Notes: generated from the sequence alone by a model not told the origin. 64,000 bases of DNA from Anaerocolumna sp. AGMB13025 (GCF_029689925.1 NZ_CP121445.1:1667001-1731000), one strand, 5' to 3'; numbered from the stretch's first letter, positions 27,356 through 36,648 are shown. Program-made: numbers and translations.

Positions 27356-27925
27356 ATGAAAGTTATGGCTTTTGTAGGTAGTTCGAGAAAAGAAGGAAAT
27401 ACTAAAAAAATAATTGATACTATATGTGGAAGTGTTACAGAGAGTGGTCATGAAGTTGAGATTTATAATTTGGCAGAGCTAGATAATAAAGGCTGTAGGG
27501 CTTGTAATGCATGTCAGACGAATAAAGTGGAGTATTGCGTGATAGATGATAAAATGACAGCTCTATTACCTAAGATTGTTGAAGCAGACTGCATTATTGT
27601 AGGAACTCCAGTCTATATGTTGCAAGTAAGCGGTCATACGAAAAATTTCCTTGACAGACTATATACATTTTTCGTAGAAGCCGATAATACTTCAAAACTA
27701 AGACCAGAGCAAAAATACATAACGGTCACATGTAGTGGTGCACCAGCAGTAGCATTTAAAAATGTTACTGAATACCTGAATATGATTTTTGGTGGTTATA
27801 GTCATATGATAAATGCTGGTAATATCATTGCTGGAAATTTATCCGGAAAGGATGATATACTCAGTCAGCCAGAAATATTAAAGCAGGCAGAAGAGATTGG
27901 ACGAAAACTAGTAATTGAACTATAG
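27356..27925 (+). CDS. Flavodoxin-family NAD(P)H-dependent FMN reductase
   Basis: This 189-residue flavoprotein of the NADPH-dependent FMN reductase/iron-sulfur flavoprotein superfamily has the FMN-binding loop GSSRKEGNTKKI (residues 6-17), CRACNACQTN (about 47-56, the cysteine cluster of this branch), and GTPVYMLQVSGHTKNFLDRLY for the flavin ring. It probably reduces quinones or electrophiles with a flavin cofactor. AGGAGGAAAG precedes the ATG. It follows the HxlR/ferredoxin unit on the plus strand and is likely in the same regulon. Confidence 0.88.
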   Translation: MKVMAFVGSSRKEGNTKKIIDTICGSVTESGHEVEIYNLAELDNKGCRACNACQTNKVEYCVIDDKMTALLPKIVEADCIIVGTPVYMLQVSGHTKNFLDRLYTFFVEADNTSKLRPEQKYITVTCSGAPAVAFKNVTEYLNMIFGGYSHMINAGNIIAGNLSGKDDILSQPEILKQAEEIGRKLVIEL

Positions 27926-27933
27926 GAGGATGT

Positions 27934-28110
27934 ATGAAAAAAATTGATCTCGAGAATCATTTTTATAATAGTTATATCCTTGATGTTTTGGAAAAAAGGA
28001 CAGTTCCACCTTGCTATGATGCTAAAACTCAAATCTTCAAATTTACACAATATGACAAAGTTTCTTCAGCAGCTATAATGTCACCACTTTTAGATAATAT
28101 ACAGTATTAA
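27934..28110 (+). pseudogene. N-terminal fragment of an amidohydrolase-family protein
   Basis: A 58-codon frame with a strong site (AGGAGG 4 bases before the ATG) encodes MKKIDLENHFYNSYILDVLEKR and a YDAKTQI segment, the characteristic N terminus of amidohydrolase-2 family proteins (decarboxylase-like). It then diverges and stops; the metal-binding barrel is absent. It lies 8 bases after the FMN reductase, so an amidohydrolase was once part of this operon. Confidence 0.6.
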
Positions 28111-28314
28111 GACAGTTTATTGTTTTGTTATAAATCACTCAGTTCACAGTCAATGTGGGATGGGTGATTTTTGTATGCCTTTATTTGTAAGATAAATTAC
28201 CAAAAGACAGAAAAGTAGATTATTTCATAGACGAGTCTTGCAATTGAAAATGAAATTATGTTATTTTATAAGAAACAAGTGCTATATGTTGGAATACATA
28301 TTTCGAGGTATATT

Positions 28315-28725
28315 ATGTTTAAAAGAATATTTCAGGATTATGAAGGTCACGTAAAAGAGATAACTGGTCTTAAAGTTTGTAGTCTTAAAGTAATAATTGA
28401 TCGCGAAAATAATGATATAATCCTAATTTGGATTGGTGTAAATAATAATTCAAATTGGTATAGAATTTTTATTGATGGATGTTATTGTGGAATAGATTAT
28501 TATAAAAACGATTTGTCCAATGAGGATTTAGACGATGATGTAATTTGTGTTGATTGCAATTGCATAAATGATGAAATTATTATGAGGGCAAAAGTGGAAA
28601 CGGGCAATGTAATATTTGGGGATTCTAGCATTTTATTAACTATTGAATTTTTATCAGGAAAAAAACTTCTTCTATTTTGTTATGATTTTAATGGTGTATG
28701 TAAGCTTGAAATTGTACCTTCATAA
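28315..28725 (+). CDS. Hypothetical acidic protein
   Basis: This 136-residue protein of unrecognised family is rich in Asp, Asn and Ile, with alternating strand-like segments (DIILIWIGVNNNSNWYRIFIDG; SILLTIEFLSGKKLLLFCYDFNG). It has no signal peptide or membrane segment. I chose the ATG at 28315 because CGAGGT lies 7 bases before it; an in-frame ATG at 28258 lacks a site. The composition resembles small immunity-type proteins, but nothing proves this. An ACCAGA/TCTGGT hairpin with a T-run follows at about 28737-28765. Confidence 0.45.
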   Translation: MFKRIFQDYEGHVKEITGLKVCSLKVIIDRENNDIILIWIGVNNNSNWYRIFIDGCYCGIDYYKNDLSNEDLDDDVICVDCNCINDEIIMRAKVETGNVIFGDSSILLTIEFLSGKKLLLFCYDFNGVCKLEIVPS

Positions 28726-28940
28726 CCCGTGAATAACCAGATACATAAAAATAGATTCTGGTTTTTAAATCTATTTTTTTGCCTACTCATTATACAAAAT
28801 TATGAAACTGTTTAAAGGGCTAAAAAGCGAATCCCGGTTTAAAACTCATGAATCCAGATATTTCTATGAGTTGATGAACTCAGTAGTCGTAGGGTAGCTG
28901 AATGGGACAAAAGCTTTAGTGATAGAGAAGGGACATTATC

Positions 28941-29786
28941 ATGAATTATAACGAAATTAAGCCAATTATTGAGGAACTAAAAAAGAGAACTAAGCAAAAA
29001 GCGTTTTCTCTGAAAATCTGCAAAGATAAGATGCCTGGATTATGCGACAGCAAGTTAGGAGGAGTGCCATATTGGGATAATCAAAGAATGTATCCCGTAG
29101 ATTATAGTGGAAATCAGCTCATGCTGTTAGCACAGATTAATTTAGAACAATATGACCTTGGAGAATTATTACCAATGACAGGTATGCTGCAATTTTTCAC
29201 AGGATTGGATGATGTCTTTGGAGTGGATGTTGATGAACGGGACAGACAGGATACTTTTCGCGTGGTATACCATGAAACAGTTAATTATGATGTCACAAGG
29301 GAAGAAGTGATGAGTCTTGGATATCCAACTAATCTGGATGAAAAAATGAGGGAATATTCGCCGGTGAGTAAAGAATATGCATTAGAAATTTCGAAGGCAG
29401 AAGTTTACATGAGCGAAAGAGATTATCGGTTTGAGTCTCTGTTTCGTGAGATTGCAAAGGAGCAGCAAATCAAGCTTAAGGTGGAAGAATCTCTATATGA
29501 TTTAATAGAAGAAAAAGCATATGATCAGATGGTTGAGGAAATGACCAATACAGGTCATTGGGTTTTGGGATATCCATTTTTTACACAGTCAGACCCGAGA
29601 ATGTATACAGAAGAATATCACTATTACGATACCATGCTGTTCCAATTGGATTCGGAGTATTATGATGATGGTGAAGGTGACATGGTGCTATGGGGTGACT
29701 GTGGAGTAGGTAATTTTTTTATGAATAATGAAGACTTAAAAAATTGTAATTTTAACAAAGTACTTTACAATTGGGATTGTATGTAA
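28941..29786 (+). CDS. DUF1963 (YwqG-family) protein
   Basis: This 281-residue protein matches the YwqG/DUF1963 pattern: an early LGGVPYWDNQRMYP, then LMLLAQINLEQYDLGELLPMTGMLQFF, and near the end HWVLGYPFFTQSDPRM and MLFQLDSEYYDDGEGDMVLWGDCGVGNFFMNNEDL, a conserved segment in this family. YwqG proteins are often found near polymorphic toxin or immunity loci; their function is unknown. AGAAGGGAC precedes the ATG. It stands alone, followed by a convergent gene. Confidence 0.85.
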   Translation: MNYNEIKPIIEELKKRTKQKAFSLKICKDKMPGLCDSKLGGVPYWDNQRMYPVDYSGNQLMLLAQINLEQYDLGELLPMTGMLQFFTGLDDVFGVDVDERDRQDTFRVVYHETVNYDVTREEVMSLGYPTNLDEKMREYSPVSKEYALEISKAEVYMSERDYRFESLFREIAKEQQIKLKVEESLYDLIEEKAYDQMVEEMTNTGHWVLGYPFFTQSDPRMYTEEYHYYDTMLFQLDSEYYDDGEGDMVLWGDCGVGNFFMNNEDLKNCNFNKVLYNWDCM

Positions 29787-29869
29787 AAAATAGATACAGT
29801 GAAGATCTATGATACATGTGTTAATATTGATAAAAGTAAAGAAAATGAATTAACAAGTAAAAACTATTT

Positions 29870-29913
29870 CCCTATCAGAAATAATAAATATCAGGTTATC
29901 ATTTCTGATAGGG
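29870..29913. terminator. Hairpin between convergent genes
   Basis: CCCTATCAGAAAT (29870-29882) pairs perfectly with ATTTCTGATAGGG (29901-29913). It lies between the ends of the YwqG gene and the minus-strand SH3-like gene, and could stop transcription from both sides. Confidence 0.7.
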
Positions 29914-29944
29914 ATTGGTAACTATTATTGTGGTAAAATATCCA

Positions 29945-30826
29945 TCAACCCCAAGCCGGTTGTTCTACAAATAAATTCTCCTGCGTTGATTTAATCCAGC
30001 CTTTCTTTCCCTTATTATTTACAATTCTAAAATAAGCTTTTCTTGAATTTGTTACATACAATGAATTAAAGGTAACCATCTCTCCCTTTTTTACAGTATA
30101 AGCCACCTTCTTTGAACTGACTGTAGCATATACAGAGAAACTTTTAGCTGCTTTATACTGATATTCCTTGGAGGACTTGTTAAAGGCATAGGTTTTCGCT
30201 GGAACGCGAGAAATCACATTATCCTTTAATTGAAATGGTACATAGCAGATATAGCAGCCAATTGCCTCAGAGAATATAGGAGTATCTATAATTAAATCAA
30301 ACTTACCATCTCCGTCTAAGGCTCCCAAGGAATAACGAGTTGTAATAAAATTATTTGTTAATTCTTTGGGACTAAATTTTATCGCGTGATATTGATTATT
30401 TTCATCATACCTTGCAAAGAAGGAATAACTGATACAATCTGATTCCATGGTTCCATACCCGTATAAATCCAGATAATTATCGCTCTTATCCAAATCAACA
30501 AGCTGAAGGGTATAGGAAAAACCATGATCCTTTCTGGACATACACAGCTTATCATTAATATACAGCTTTAAAGTAACTGTAAATTTTTCATCATCTAAAG
30601 TTAGCTTATACTGTATTTTCTCCGGTTTACCGTCACTGTTTAAATCGTAATTATAGATCTTATCTTTTTCCAGGGTTGTAATTTCCTCCGATTCTTTTTC
30701 TGACTGCGCAGCAAAACAGGTTTTTGAACCCATTAACAGACTAACGATAAACATGGATAATAGCAGACCGACGGCTAACACAGGTAACCGTAAGGTGCCT
30801 ATGTTAATATTTTCTTTATTTTTCAT
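29945..30826 (-). CDS. Secreted protein with VCBS-like and SH3-like regions
   Basis: This 293-residue exported protein has an N-terminal hydrophobic signal (LPVLAVGLLLSMFIVSLLMGS), followed by a region with calcium-loop-like repeats typical of VCBS/FG-GAP proteins (YDLNSDGKPEKI, LDKSDNYLDLYGYG, LGALDGDGKFDLIID). A C-terminal bacterial SH3-like domain (about residues 220-293: YTVKKGEMVTFNSLYVTNSRKAYFRIVNNKGKKGWI) may bind cell wall. Function unknown. AAGGAG precedes the ATG. Confidence 0.7.
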   Translation of the reverse strand: MKNKENINIGTLRLPVLAVGLLLSMFIVSLLMGSKTCFAAQSEKESEEITTLEKDKIYNYDLNSDGKPEKIQYKLTLDDEKFTVTLKLYINDKLCMSRKDHGFSYTLQLVDLDKSDNYLDLYGYGTMESDCISYSFFARYDENNQYHAIKFSPKELTNNFITTRYSLGALDGDGKFDLIIDTPIFSEAIGCYICYVPFQLKDNVISRVPAKTYAFNKSSKEYQYKAAKSFSVYATVSSKKVAYTVKKGEMVTFNSLYVTNSRKAYFRIVNNKGKKGWIKSTQENLFVEQPAWG

Positions 30827-30992
30827 TCTACTTAACTCCTTTTCCTACATACTTTTTTTAAGGATTACTATGATATAAATACTTAAAAATTATAATACTC
30901 TTAAAATGTTTTTTCAAGTTAAAGACGATAACGAGTGGTCAACATGGTTGATCCAATAATGCCATTCTCTAAAAAATGTTATTATTGTAGGC

Positions 30993-31042
30993 TTGACAAA
31001 AGCGACACAAGTGTCTTATAATAAAAAACGACACTTGTGTCG
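30993..31042 (+). promoter_or_regulatory. Promoter with two palindromic operators (TetR autoregulation)
   Basis: TTGACA (30993-30998) and TATAAT (31017-31022) are 18 bases apart. GACACAAGTGTC (31004-31015) fills the spacer, and GACACTTGTGTC (31030-31041, extended to CGACACTTGTGTCG) overlaps the likely transcription start. The paired sites next to a TetR gene indicate repression of its own operon. Confidence 0.8.
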
Positions 31043-31069
31043 CTAATTTACAGAAAAGGGGAATCTGCA

Positions 31070-31639
31070 ATGTCAACCAAAAGTAATAATACGAAGAAAA
31101 ATATCATTGACGCATCCATGCAATTATTTGCTAATAAAGGCTATCTTGCTATTACGATGAAAGATATTTGTGATCGCTGCGGTTTGAGTAGAGGAGGGTT
31201 ATATCGTCATTACTCTTCTACGAAAGAGATATTTATAGCTATGCTTGATAGAGATATAGGTGATGATAGAAATGCTGTGAAGCAAGCAATTGATCAAAGA
31301 GTACCCGCTAAAGTAATATTTGAGCATTATTTAGCCCATGAGAAAAATGCCATTTTTAGTGACAATAAAGGGTTGTTTTTTGCTACACACGAATTTGCCT
31401 TCGTTGAGTCTGAACAACGTGCTTATTTTGATAAAAGGGTAGAGTTATCGGTTGACTTACTAAGTTCGCTATTCCGATATGGTCAAGAAACAGGTGAATT
31501 TAAAAACTTTGATATTACTAATGTAGCAACGCATATTATCTATTTTTTTGACGGATTGAAGACCTCTTCATCTGTTCTCACAATAACCGAAGAAATGGTA
31601 AATCAGCAGTTAAATATAATAAAGGAGATGCTTATATGA
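31070..31639 (+). CDS. TetR/AcrR-family regulator
   Basis: This 189-residue repressor has an N-terminal TetR HTH (about residues 10-55: [47 protein letters not shown]) and a helical ligand-binding C-terminal domain. I chose the ATG at 31070 because AAAAGGGG lies 8 bases before it; a GTG at 31037 lies inside the operator. The stop overlaps the ATG of the next flavodoxin gene by 4 bases. It probably senses a small compound and represses the two-gene operon through the sites at 31004-31041. Confidence 0.9.
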   Translation: MSTKSNNTKKNIIDASMQLFANKGYLAITMKDICDRCGLSRGGLYRHYSSTKEIFIAMLDRDIGDDRNAVKQAIDQRVPAKVIFEHYLAHEKNAIFSDNKGLFFATHEFAFVESEQRAYFDKRVELSVDLLSSLFRYGQETGEFKNFDITNVATHIIYFFDGLKTSSSVLTITEEMVNQQLNIIKEMLI

Positions 31640-32313
31640 AAATTTCATCTTTTAACGGGAGTCCTAGAGGCAAAAATAGCAATACAAATGTGATTGTGGA
31701 AGCATTCTTGGCAGGTGCACGGGAAGCAGGTGCAGAAACAGAAAACATTTTTTTGATTGATAAAAATATTAAACATTGCACAGGGTGTTTTTCTTGCTGG
31801 TTCAAAACTCCAGGAAAATGTATCCACCAGGATGATATGAATGAACTACTAGAATTATATAAAAGTTCAGACATAGTATGTTTTGCTACCCCTGTTTATC
31901 TTTGGAATATGACAGCATGCCTTAAAAACTTCCTTGATAGATTAATTCCATTAAAAAGTCCAAACGTCGTGGAAAATGACGGAAATTTTGATATGAAAAA
32001 TAGCTTATTAAAATTTCCGGATGTTGTGGTAATATCAAATTCTGGTTTTCCAGGAGAAAACAATTTTCATAACTTGCATGAAGTAATGAAATCGTCAAAT
32101 CCTATACTGGAAATATATCGAAATAACGGAATGCTTCTTCGGATGAATAGGGCTGATCTACAGGCAAAAGTACAAGAATATCTCTCATTTGTTAAACAAG
32201 CCGGATTTCAAGTAGCGTCAAAAATTAAATTATCAGATGAAGTGTTATCTGGGCTAAATTTAGAGCTGTTAACTGTTGAAGAATATGTCAAAGTAATTTC
32301 GGGTGGCAAGTAA
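31636..32313 (+). CDS. Flavodoxin-family NAD(P)H-dependent oxidoreductase
   Basis: This 225-residue FMN protein of the NADPH-dependent FMN reductase superfamily has the loop [14 protein letters not shown] (residues 6-19), [15 protein letters not shown], and [21 protein letters not shown]. It is translationally coupled to the TetR gene by a 4-base overlap, so the regulator probably senses a substrate of this enzyme such as a quinone or nitro compound. Confidence 0.88.
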   Translation: MKISSFNGSPRGKNSNTNVIVEAFLAGAREAGAETENIFLIDKNIKHCTGCFSCWFKTPGKCIHQDDMNELLELYKSSDIVCFATPVYLWNMTACLKNFLDRLIPLKSPNVVENDGNFDMKNSLLKFPDVVVISNSGFPGENNFHNLHEVMKSSNPILEIYRNNGMLLRMNRADLQAKVQEYLSFVKQAGFQVASKIKLSDEVLSGLNLELLTVEEYVKVISGGK

Positions 32314-32381
32314 CAAGTCTTATGCATGGTAAACAGTACTGACATCTATAGGCAATACCGAATTAATAGTCTACCCAATCA

Positions 32382-32480
32382 TTCAAGGGCTTTGCAATGG
32401 ATGATGAACGTCTGAAGGAACTTGGCGGAGGCGGATATTATAAGGAACTGCTTGAACGGATTCGGGATATCCGAGTATAG
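32382..32480 (+). pseudogene. Fragment of a RhuM-like virulence protein
   Basis: A short open stretch reads FKGFAMDDERLKELGGGG and YYKELLERIRDIRV before a TAG. DDERLK-LGGG-Y-ELLERIRDIR is the conserved core of RhuM-family proteins, which are normally over 300 residues. Neither start nor end is present, so this is a remnant. Confidence 0.55.
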
Positions 32481-32495
32481 TGAAGTCTGTAAAGA

Positions 32496-32525
32496 AGAAA
32501 GCCCGACGTGCAAGCCGGGCTTTCT
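32496..32525 (+). terminator. Hairpin downstream of the TetR/flavodoxin operon
   Basis: AGAAAGCCCG (32496-32505) and CGGGCTTTCT (32516-32525) form a perfect 10-bp stem, GC-rich next to the loop. It also lies just before the convergent membrane-protein gene and may serve both. Confidence 0.8.
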
Positions 32526-32543
32526 GTGTATTCTTTCAGATGT

Positions 32544-33179
32544 CTATTTATAGAAAGGTTTTCCTACAGGGATGCCTCTGCTTCCGCCACAGACCAGCAG
32601 ACCGTTGAAACAACTGTAGAAACCGGTAATAACGACGGTAAGGCTCAGCCACTGGATGATTGAGTTCCAGCTACCACTCAGAATATTCAGGCTGACAAGT
32701 CCTGAAAGCGAAAGGAAGAAGGCTGCCGCCAGATAACAGATGGTGGTAACTTTATCCGCCGTTTTACGGTTGACCCATAAAACCGGAAAAATCGATAAGC
32801 CGCCTAAGATGTAAGGAAGTGCCGTCATCTGTTTGCTGATCGGCCAGCCCATAATATTTCCAAAGCCGATCATTGTATTGCAGAAACCCCCGACTCCGCC
32901 GAACAAGGTGGCGAAGATGAGAAAAATGTTGCCATTGACGGAATCACCTCGAATGAAAAACAGGATTGCACCAATCAGATAGGGAATAAAGCAGGCAATC
33001 TGCACCAAACCAACCGATAGCATCGTGGGACCGTTGAAAATACCAGCTTGAATTCCCCAAAACTCCATGGTAAGCATTGTGAAAATAAAGGTCAATGCTG
33101 GTCCGGGGTCCCCCGGGCGCTCTTGTTTTTCGGATGTCCCTGTTTCGGCCTTATTATGATTTAATTCTTTCAAAGCCAT
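32544..33179 (-). CDS. Six-helix membrane protein, GPR1/FUN34/YaaH-like
   Basis: This 211-residue integral membrane protein has about six hydrophobic helices. It begins with a short polar stretch and then GDPGPALTFIFTMLTMEF, similar in position to the NPAP motif of acetate/succinate transporters, followed by FIPYLIGAILFF, GNIFLIFATLFGGVGG and PYILGGLSIFPVLWVNR. The assignment to the acetate-transporter family is tentative. It lies downstream of an alpha/beta hydrolase on the same strand, 110 bases away with a hairpin between, and likely shares the TetR-controlled promoter. Confidence 0.5.
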   Translation of the reverse strand: MALKELNHNKAETGTSEKQERPGDPGPALTFIFTMLTMEFWGIQAGIFNGPTMLSVGLVQIACFIPYLIGAILFFIRGDSVNGNIFLIFATLFGGVGGFCNTMIGFGNIMGWPISKQMTALPYILGGLSIFPVLWVNRKTADKVTTICYLAAAFFLSLSGLVSLNILSGSWNSIIQWLSLTVVITGFYSCFNGLLVCGGSRGIPVGKPFYK

Positions 33180-33223
33180 TTAAAATCCCCCTTAAGTATT
33201 TTTACCATATAAGCAATTGTTAT

Positions 33224-33254
33224 AAGACGGCAGTCTCATGGAGACTGCCGTCTT
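33224..33254. terminator. Intercistronic perfect hairpin
   Basis: AAGACGGCAGTCTC (33224-33237) pairs with GAGACTGCCGTCTT (33241-33254) around a 3-base loop. It sits between hydrolase and membrane-protein genes on the minus strand, without a clear T-tract in that direction. It may attenuate the downstream gene or protect the hydrolase mRNA end. Confidence 0.6.
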
Positions 33255-33289
33255 GCAATCATTGTGATGTTCAACTTTTCTAGTAGGAC

Positions 33290-34540
33290 CTATTTTTCTA
33301 CCTGGTAGTCTAAAAGTTCATCCAACCAGTCGAACATCACCTGTTGGCTTTTTGCATAGTTGTTGACCTGACAATGCAGATCCGCGCCCTCCGCAACAGT
33401 CGTCATGATAATGTCTTTTATTTTGCTGGATACATGCTTATAAGCATATTCAGCCTGCTCGCGAAACTGCGTATTCTCGCTTTCAGAGTACATGGCCAGG
33501 AACGGTGCAGTGATTTTTTTACAGTCTGTTTCAAATAATTCCTCTGCAGCCGGTATCCAATCCAGAAGACTGTCAAATCCATTGTACCAGATTAAGGTTT
33601 TCAATGTATTTCGGCTGAAAAACGGCATCTTATTGAGGAGCGCGTTGGACGCTTCCTTGGTTACACCCTCAAAGACAGGTAGATTCTCATTCATGAATCT
33701 TACCATTTTCGGTGCCGAATAAATGGGTGAATTTGGAATGACTGCTGCAAAACGGTCGTCGATGGTCGCGTTGAACATTGTTTTCGCGCCACCATAACTT
33801 TCACCAGTCAAAATCAAACGGTCCGGATCGACATCCGGGCGGGCAATCAGCATGTCAACAGCAGCCCTATAGGCACCTGTTAATTCTTTTCTACCGAATG
33901 TTTTGTACGTTGCATCAGGTTCATAGAACCTTCCGCCCGTATCCAAGGGACCATCCCATAACAAGCAATTGTATCCACGATCAATGGCCGCCTGTCCATA
34001 CATGAAGAAGTGATCCTCGGAATGTGAATCTCCGCCGTTGTGCATCGTAATCGTAGGCCTTTTCTTGCCGGTATTATCAGCCTTTAAAAAGCAACCCGGG
34101 AACTTATACCCGTTGTACTCGATGGTCACCCACTCGTGGGGGATGAGTTTAGCCTTTGCGTCCAGTCCCCTTCTAAAGCATGAGACGGACTTATGATAGA
34201 CACGCTTAAAATCGTCCTCCTCAGGTAATATGGCCATAAAAGCAGACCGATAGTAGGTGAAGGCTCTCAGGAACGCGTCTCCGGCGCTGATTCGATGTCC
34301 TTTCTTCAAGCAGTTTTCAGCCAGGGCTTCAACCCTCTCTGCCTCTTTCACAAATTCTGTTTTCCAGCTCAACTCATTCTTGGTATCAATTCTGCGAGCA
34401 GTGTTAAATATCTCTCCGATTGAGGCACCATGATTCTCAAGGTTTGCTAGAAACAACTGAAAATCAAAATCCATGTCCTCATCATCAAAAAAAAGTTTGG
34501 TTTTTAAGCGTTGTGTTAATTTTAATTCTACCTGTGCCAT
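33290..34540 (-). CDS. Alpha/beta hydrolase, acyl-peptidase/FrsA-like
   Basis: This 416-residue serine hydrolase has a helical N-terminal domain (about 1-130) and an alpha/beta-hydrolase core. The nucleophile is in GESYGGAK (about residue 244), preceded by RPDVDPDRLILT; MHNGGDSHSEDHFF holds the oxyanion region. The catalytic His probably lies in GADLHCQV near the C terminus. The family includes 2,6-dihydroxypseudooxynicotine hydrolase and dipeptidyl-peptidase-like esterases. AAAGGAGGTT precedes the ATG. It is divergent from a TetR gene with a 16-bp palindrome between them, so the hydrolase is the likely regulated target. Confidence 0.82.
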   Translation of the reverse strand: MAQVELKLTQRLKTKLFFDDEDMDFDFQLFLANLENHGASIGEIFNTARRIDTKNELSWKTEFVKEAERVEALAENCLKKGHRISAGDAFLRAFTYYRSAFMAILPEEDDFKRVYHKSVSCFRRGLDAKAKLIPHEWVTIEYNGYKFPGCFLKADNTGKKRPTITMHNGGDSHSEDHFFMYGQAAIDRGYNCLLWDGPLDTGGRFYEPDATYKTFGRKELTGAYRAAVDMLIARPDVDPDRLILTGESYGGAKTMFNATIDDRFAAVIPNSPIYSAPKMVRFMNENLPVFEGVTKEASNALLNKMPFFSRNTLKTLIWYNGFDSLLDWIPAAEELFETDCKKITAPFLAMYSESENTQFREQAEYAYKHVSSKIKDIIMTTVAEGADLHCQVNNYAKSQQVMFDWLDELLDYQVEK

Positions 34541-34564
34541 GTAAAATAACCTCCTTTTGTAATT

Positions 34565-34580
34565 TACGGTACGTACCGTA
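34565..34580. promoter_or_regulatory. 16-bp perfect palindrome, probable TetR operator
   Basis: TACGGTAC-GTACCGTA lies between the divergent hydrolase and TetR genes. On the minus strand it follows a TATAAT-like -10 element, so a bound repressor would block transcription of the hydrolase gene. Confidence 0.75.
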
Positions 34581-34654
34581 CCTTATTATATTATATGCTT
34601 GTAAAAATTGCAATACCAAAGTAAAATAATTTATAAAGGAGGAGGATATAGAAT

Positions 34655-35305
34655 ATGAAAGAAGAAAAAAGGGTACATCCCTCTGATTTAGAACAATCCG
34701 TCAATAAGAGCCAGAACAATCCAAATTCAAGACGCCGAGGCAAAAGCCTTGAAAATGATATCTTACAGGCAGTTTGGACTGAGCTTGCCGAGGTCGGCTA
34801 TACTCATCTGACGATGGAAGGGGTCGCGGCTCGTGCAAAAACAAATAAACCATCGGTATACCGACGCTGGCCAAAAAAATCTGAACTCGTTATTGCGTCA
34901 CTGCAAAAGCAATTGTCTGAGCGGGACGTTGTTATTCCGAATACAGGAAGTCTGCGAAACGATTTGCTGGATTTACTTTACAATTTAACAAAAACCATGA
35001 AAGGTATTGGAGCGGAAACCCTTCACGGACTTATGGCAGATCATTTTGGAATGGAATTGTCTACGTCTCTCCCGTTGAAAATAGGTGCAATATCTGATGA
35101 GAGTGATAGGATTATGATGACCATTCTTACAAATGCGGAGGCACGCGGTGAAGTAAATCTCAAAAAAATTAAAAATCGGATAATATCATTGCCAATGGAT
35201 TTGATTCGGTATGAAGTTCTCACAACCCATGAGCCAATTTCTAACGAAAGAGTTATGGAAATCGTTGACGATATCTTTTTACCGTTGGTTCATAATTCCC
35301 TGTAG
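34655..35305 (+). CDS. TetR/AcrR-family regulator
   Basis: This 216-residue repressor has a polar N-terminal tail, a TetR HTH (about residues 32-78: LENDILQAVWTELAEVGYTHLTMEGVAARAKTNKPSVYRRWPKKSEL) and a C-terminal domain of the TetR_C_11/16 type (LRNDLLDLLYNL; AEARGEVNL). The HTH with SVYRRWPKK is typical of this branch. AAAGGAGGAGG precedes the ATG. It is divergent from the hydrolase/membrane-protein unit and probably represses it through the palindrome at 34565-34580. Confidence 0.9.
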   Translation: MKEEKRVHPSDLEQSVNKSQNNPNSRRRGKSLENDILQAVWTELAEVGYTHLTMEGVAARAKTNKPSVYRRWPKKSELVIASLQKQLSERDVVIPNTGSLRNDLLDLLYNLTKTMKGIGAETLHGLMADHFGMELSTSLPLKIGAISDESDRIMMTILTNAEARGEVNLKKIKNRIISLPMDLIRYEVLTTHEPISNERVMEIVDDIFLPLVHNSL

Positions 35306-35551
35306 CAGGTGAGGTACCGATTCTGAAATTTCACCTTAAGATTGCTTACCAATGGACTAGGAAGGACAGTAATTGCAGCAATTTAAATAGTAATGCTAGT
35401 TATATTTCACTTGATACATTTAAAGGCGATGTTTTCCATACTGGTAGTAGAGATGACGAAACATTAAATAAAATGATGTGCACCAAATTAAAGCAGGAGA
35501 ATTTTAAGACTTTTTCTGCTTTTGGCAATTGTAGAACAGGAGGAAAAGTAA

Positions 35552-36640
35552 ATGGCACCGGAATTTAATTTGGAAAAGTATCTGACTGAAGGCGTTGAAA
35601 ATATCGTGAAGGGTGCAATAAAGGCTACCTTATCCAATCCACAGGAGAGTATCTTTATGGCAAAATATGCATTTAGCAGTAAGGAAGCCTCAAAGAAAAG
35701 GGCACAGGCCGAGGAAAATGGAGAGCATATTCCTCCATTTTTAATTGCAAGTATTACAAGTAAATGTAACCTGCATTGTACAGGATGTTATGCCCGTACG
35801 AATCAGGCTTGTGTTGATTCGGCCCCGGTTTGCCAGCTGACGGATGAGGAATGGAAAAGGATATTTGTAGAATCCCGTGATCTTGGAATTGGATTTATTC
35901 TATTGGCAGGTGGAGAACCAATGATACGAAAGGATGTAATTACAGCAGCAGGTGAAATACCAGAAATACTATTCCCTATTTTTACAAATGGAACAATGAT
36001 CAATGATCCTTATATAGTGTTACTGAAAAAATATCGCAATCTTGTTCCAATTCTCAGTATTGAAGGACGTGAGGAGAAGACAGATGAACGACGAGGGGAA
36101 GGAGTATATCAGAAGCTAACTTGTGCAATGGATTTAATGAAGAAGAATAAAGTGCTGTTTGGTGCATCGGTTACTGTGACAACTGCGAATTTGGAAGAAG
36201 TGACATCAGAAGAGTTTCTTCACCAACTTGAAGAGAAAGGCTGTAAAGTCGTATTTTATGTAGAATTTGTTCCTGTTACCAAAGAGGCAACAGAGCTGGC
36301 ACCAGGAGATGAAGAACGAGAATATTTAAAAAACAGACTGAATGAGATCAGACAATCAAATGATAAGATGGTATTTATTTCATTCCCCGGAGATGAGAAG
36401 ACATCTGGCGGATGCCTTGCTGCAGGAAGAGGATTCTTTCACATTAATTCTTATGGAGGAGCAGAGCCTTGTCCGTTTTCACCATATTCGGATAGTAATG
36501 TTAGAGATACATCAGTTAGAGAAGCATTGAATTCGAAACTATTCCAAAATTTACAGAGGAAAGATGTACTGATGGAAGAACATGTAGGCGGGTGTGTCCT
36601 ATTTGAGCGAAGAGAGCAGGTAGAAGCACTGTTACATTAA
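35552..36640 (+). CDS. Radical SAM protein with SPASM-like C terminus
   Basis: This 362-residue radical SAM enzyme has the 4Fe-4S motif CNLHCTGCY (about residues 74-82), GGEPMIR for SAM binding (about 125), and a C-terminal part with further cysteines (GGCLAAGRG, EPCPFSPY, GGCV) arranged as in SPASM-type auxiliary cluster domains. It could modify a peptide or cofactor, but no precursor peptide gene is adjacent. AGGAGGAAAA precedes the ATG. It stands alone after a non-coding gap of 246 bases. Confidence 0.85.
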   Translation: MAPEFNLEKYLTEGVENIVKGAIKATLSNPQESIFMAKYAFSSKEASKKRAQAEENGEHIPPFLIASITSKCNLHCTGCYARTNQACVDSAPVCQLTDEEWKRIFVESRDLGIGFILLAGGEPMIRKDVITAAGEIPEILFPIFTNGTMINDPYIVLLKKYRNLVPILSIEGREEKTDERRGEGVYQKLTCAMDLMKKNKVLFGASVTVTTANLEEVTSEEFLHQLEEKGCKVVFYVEFVPVTKEATELAPGDEEREYLKNRLNEIRQSNDKMVFISFPGDEKTSGGCLAAGRGFFHINSYGGAEPCPFSPYSDSNVRDTSVREALNSKLFQNLQRKDVLMEEHVGGCVLFERREQVEALLH

Positions 36641-36648
36641 GTGCTAAA

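Noticed and set aside
35306..35551. Open stretch of about 75 codons before the radical SAM gene
   Set aside because: No start codon with a ribosome binding site and no recognised motif; too weak to call, although a remnant is possible.
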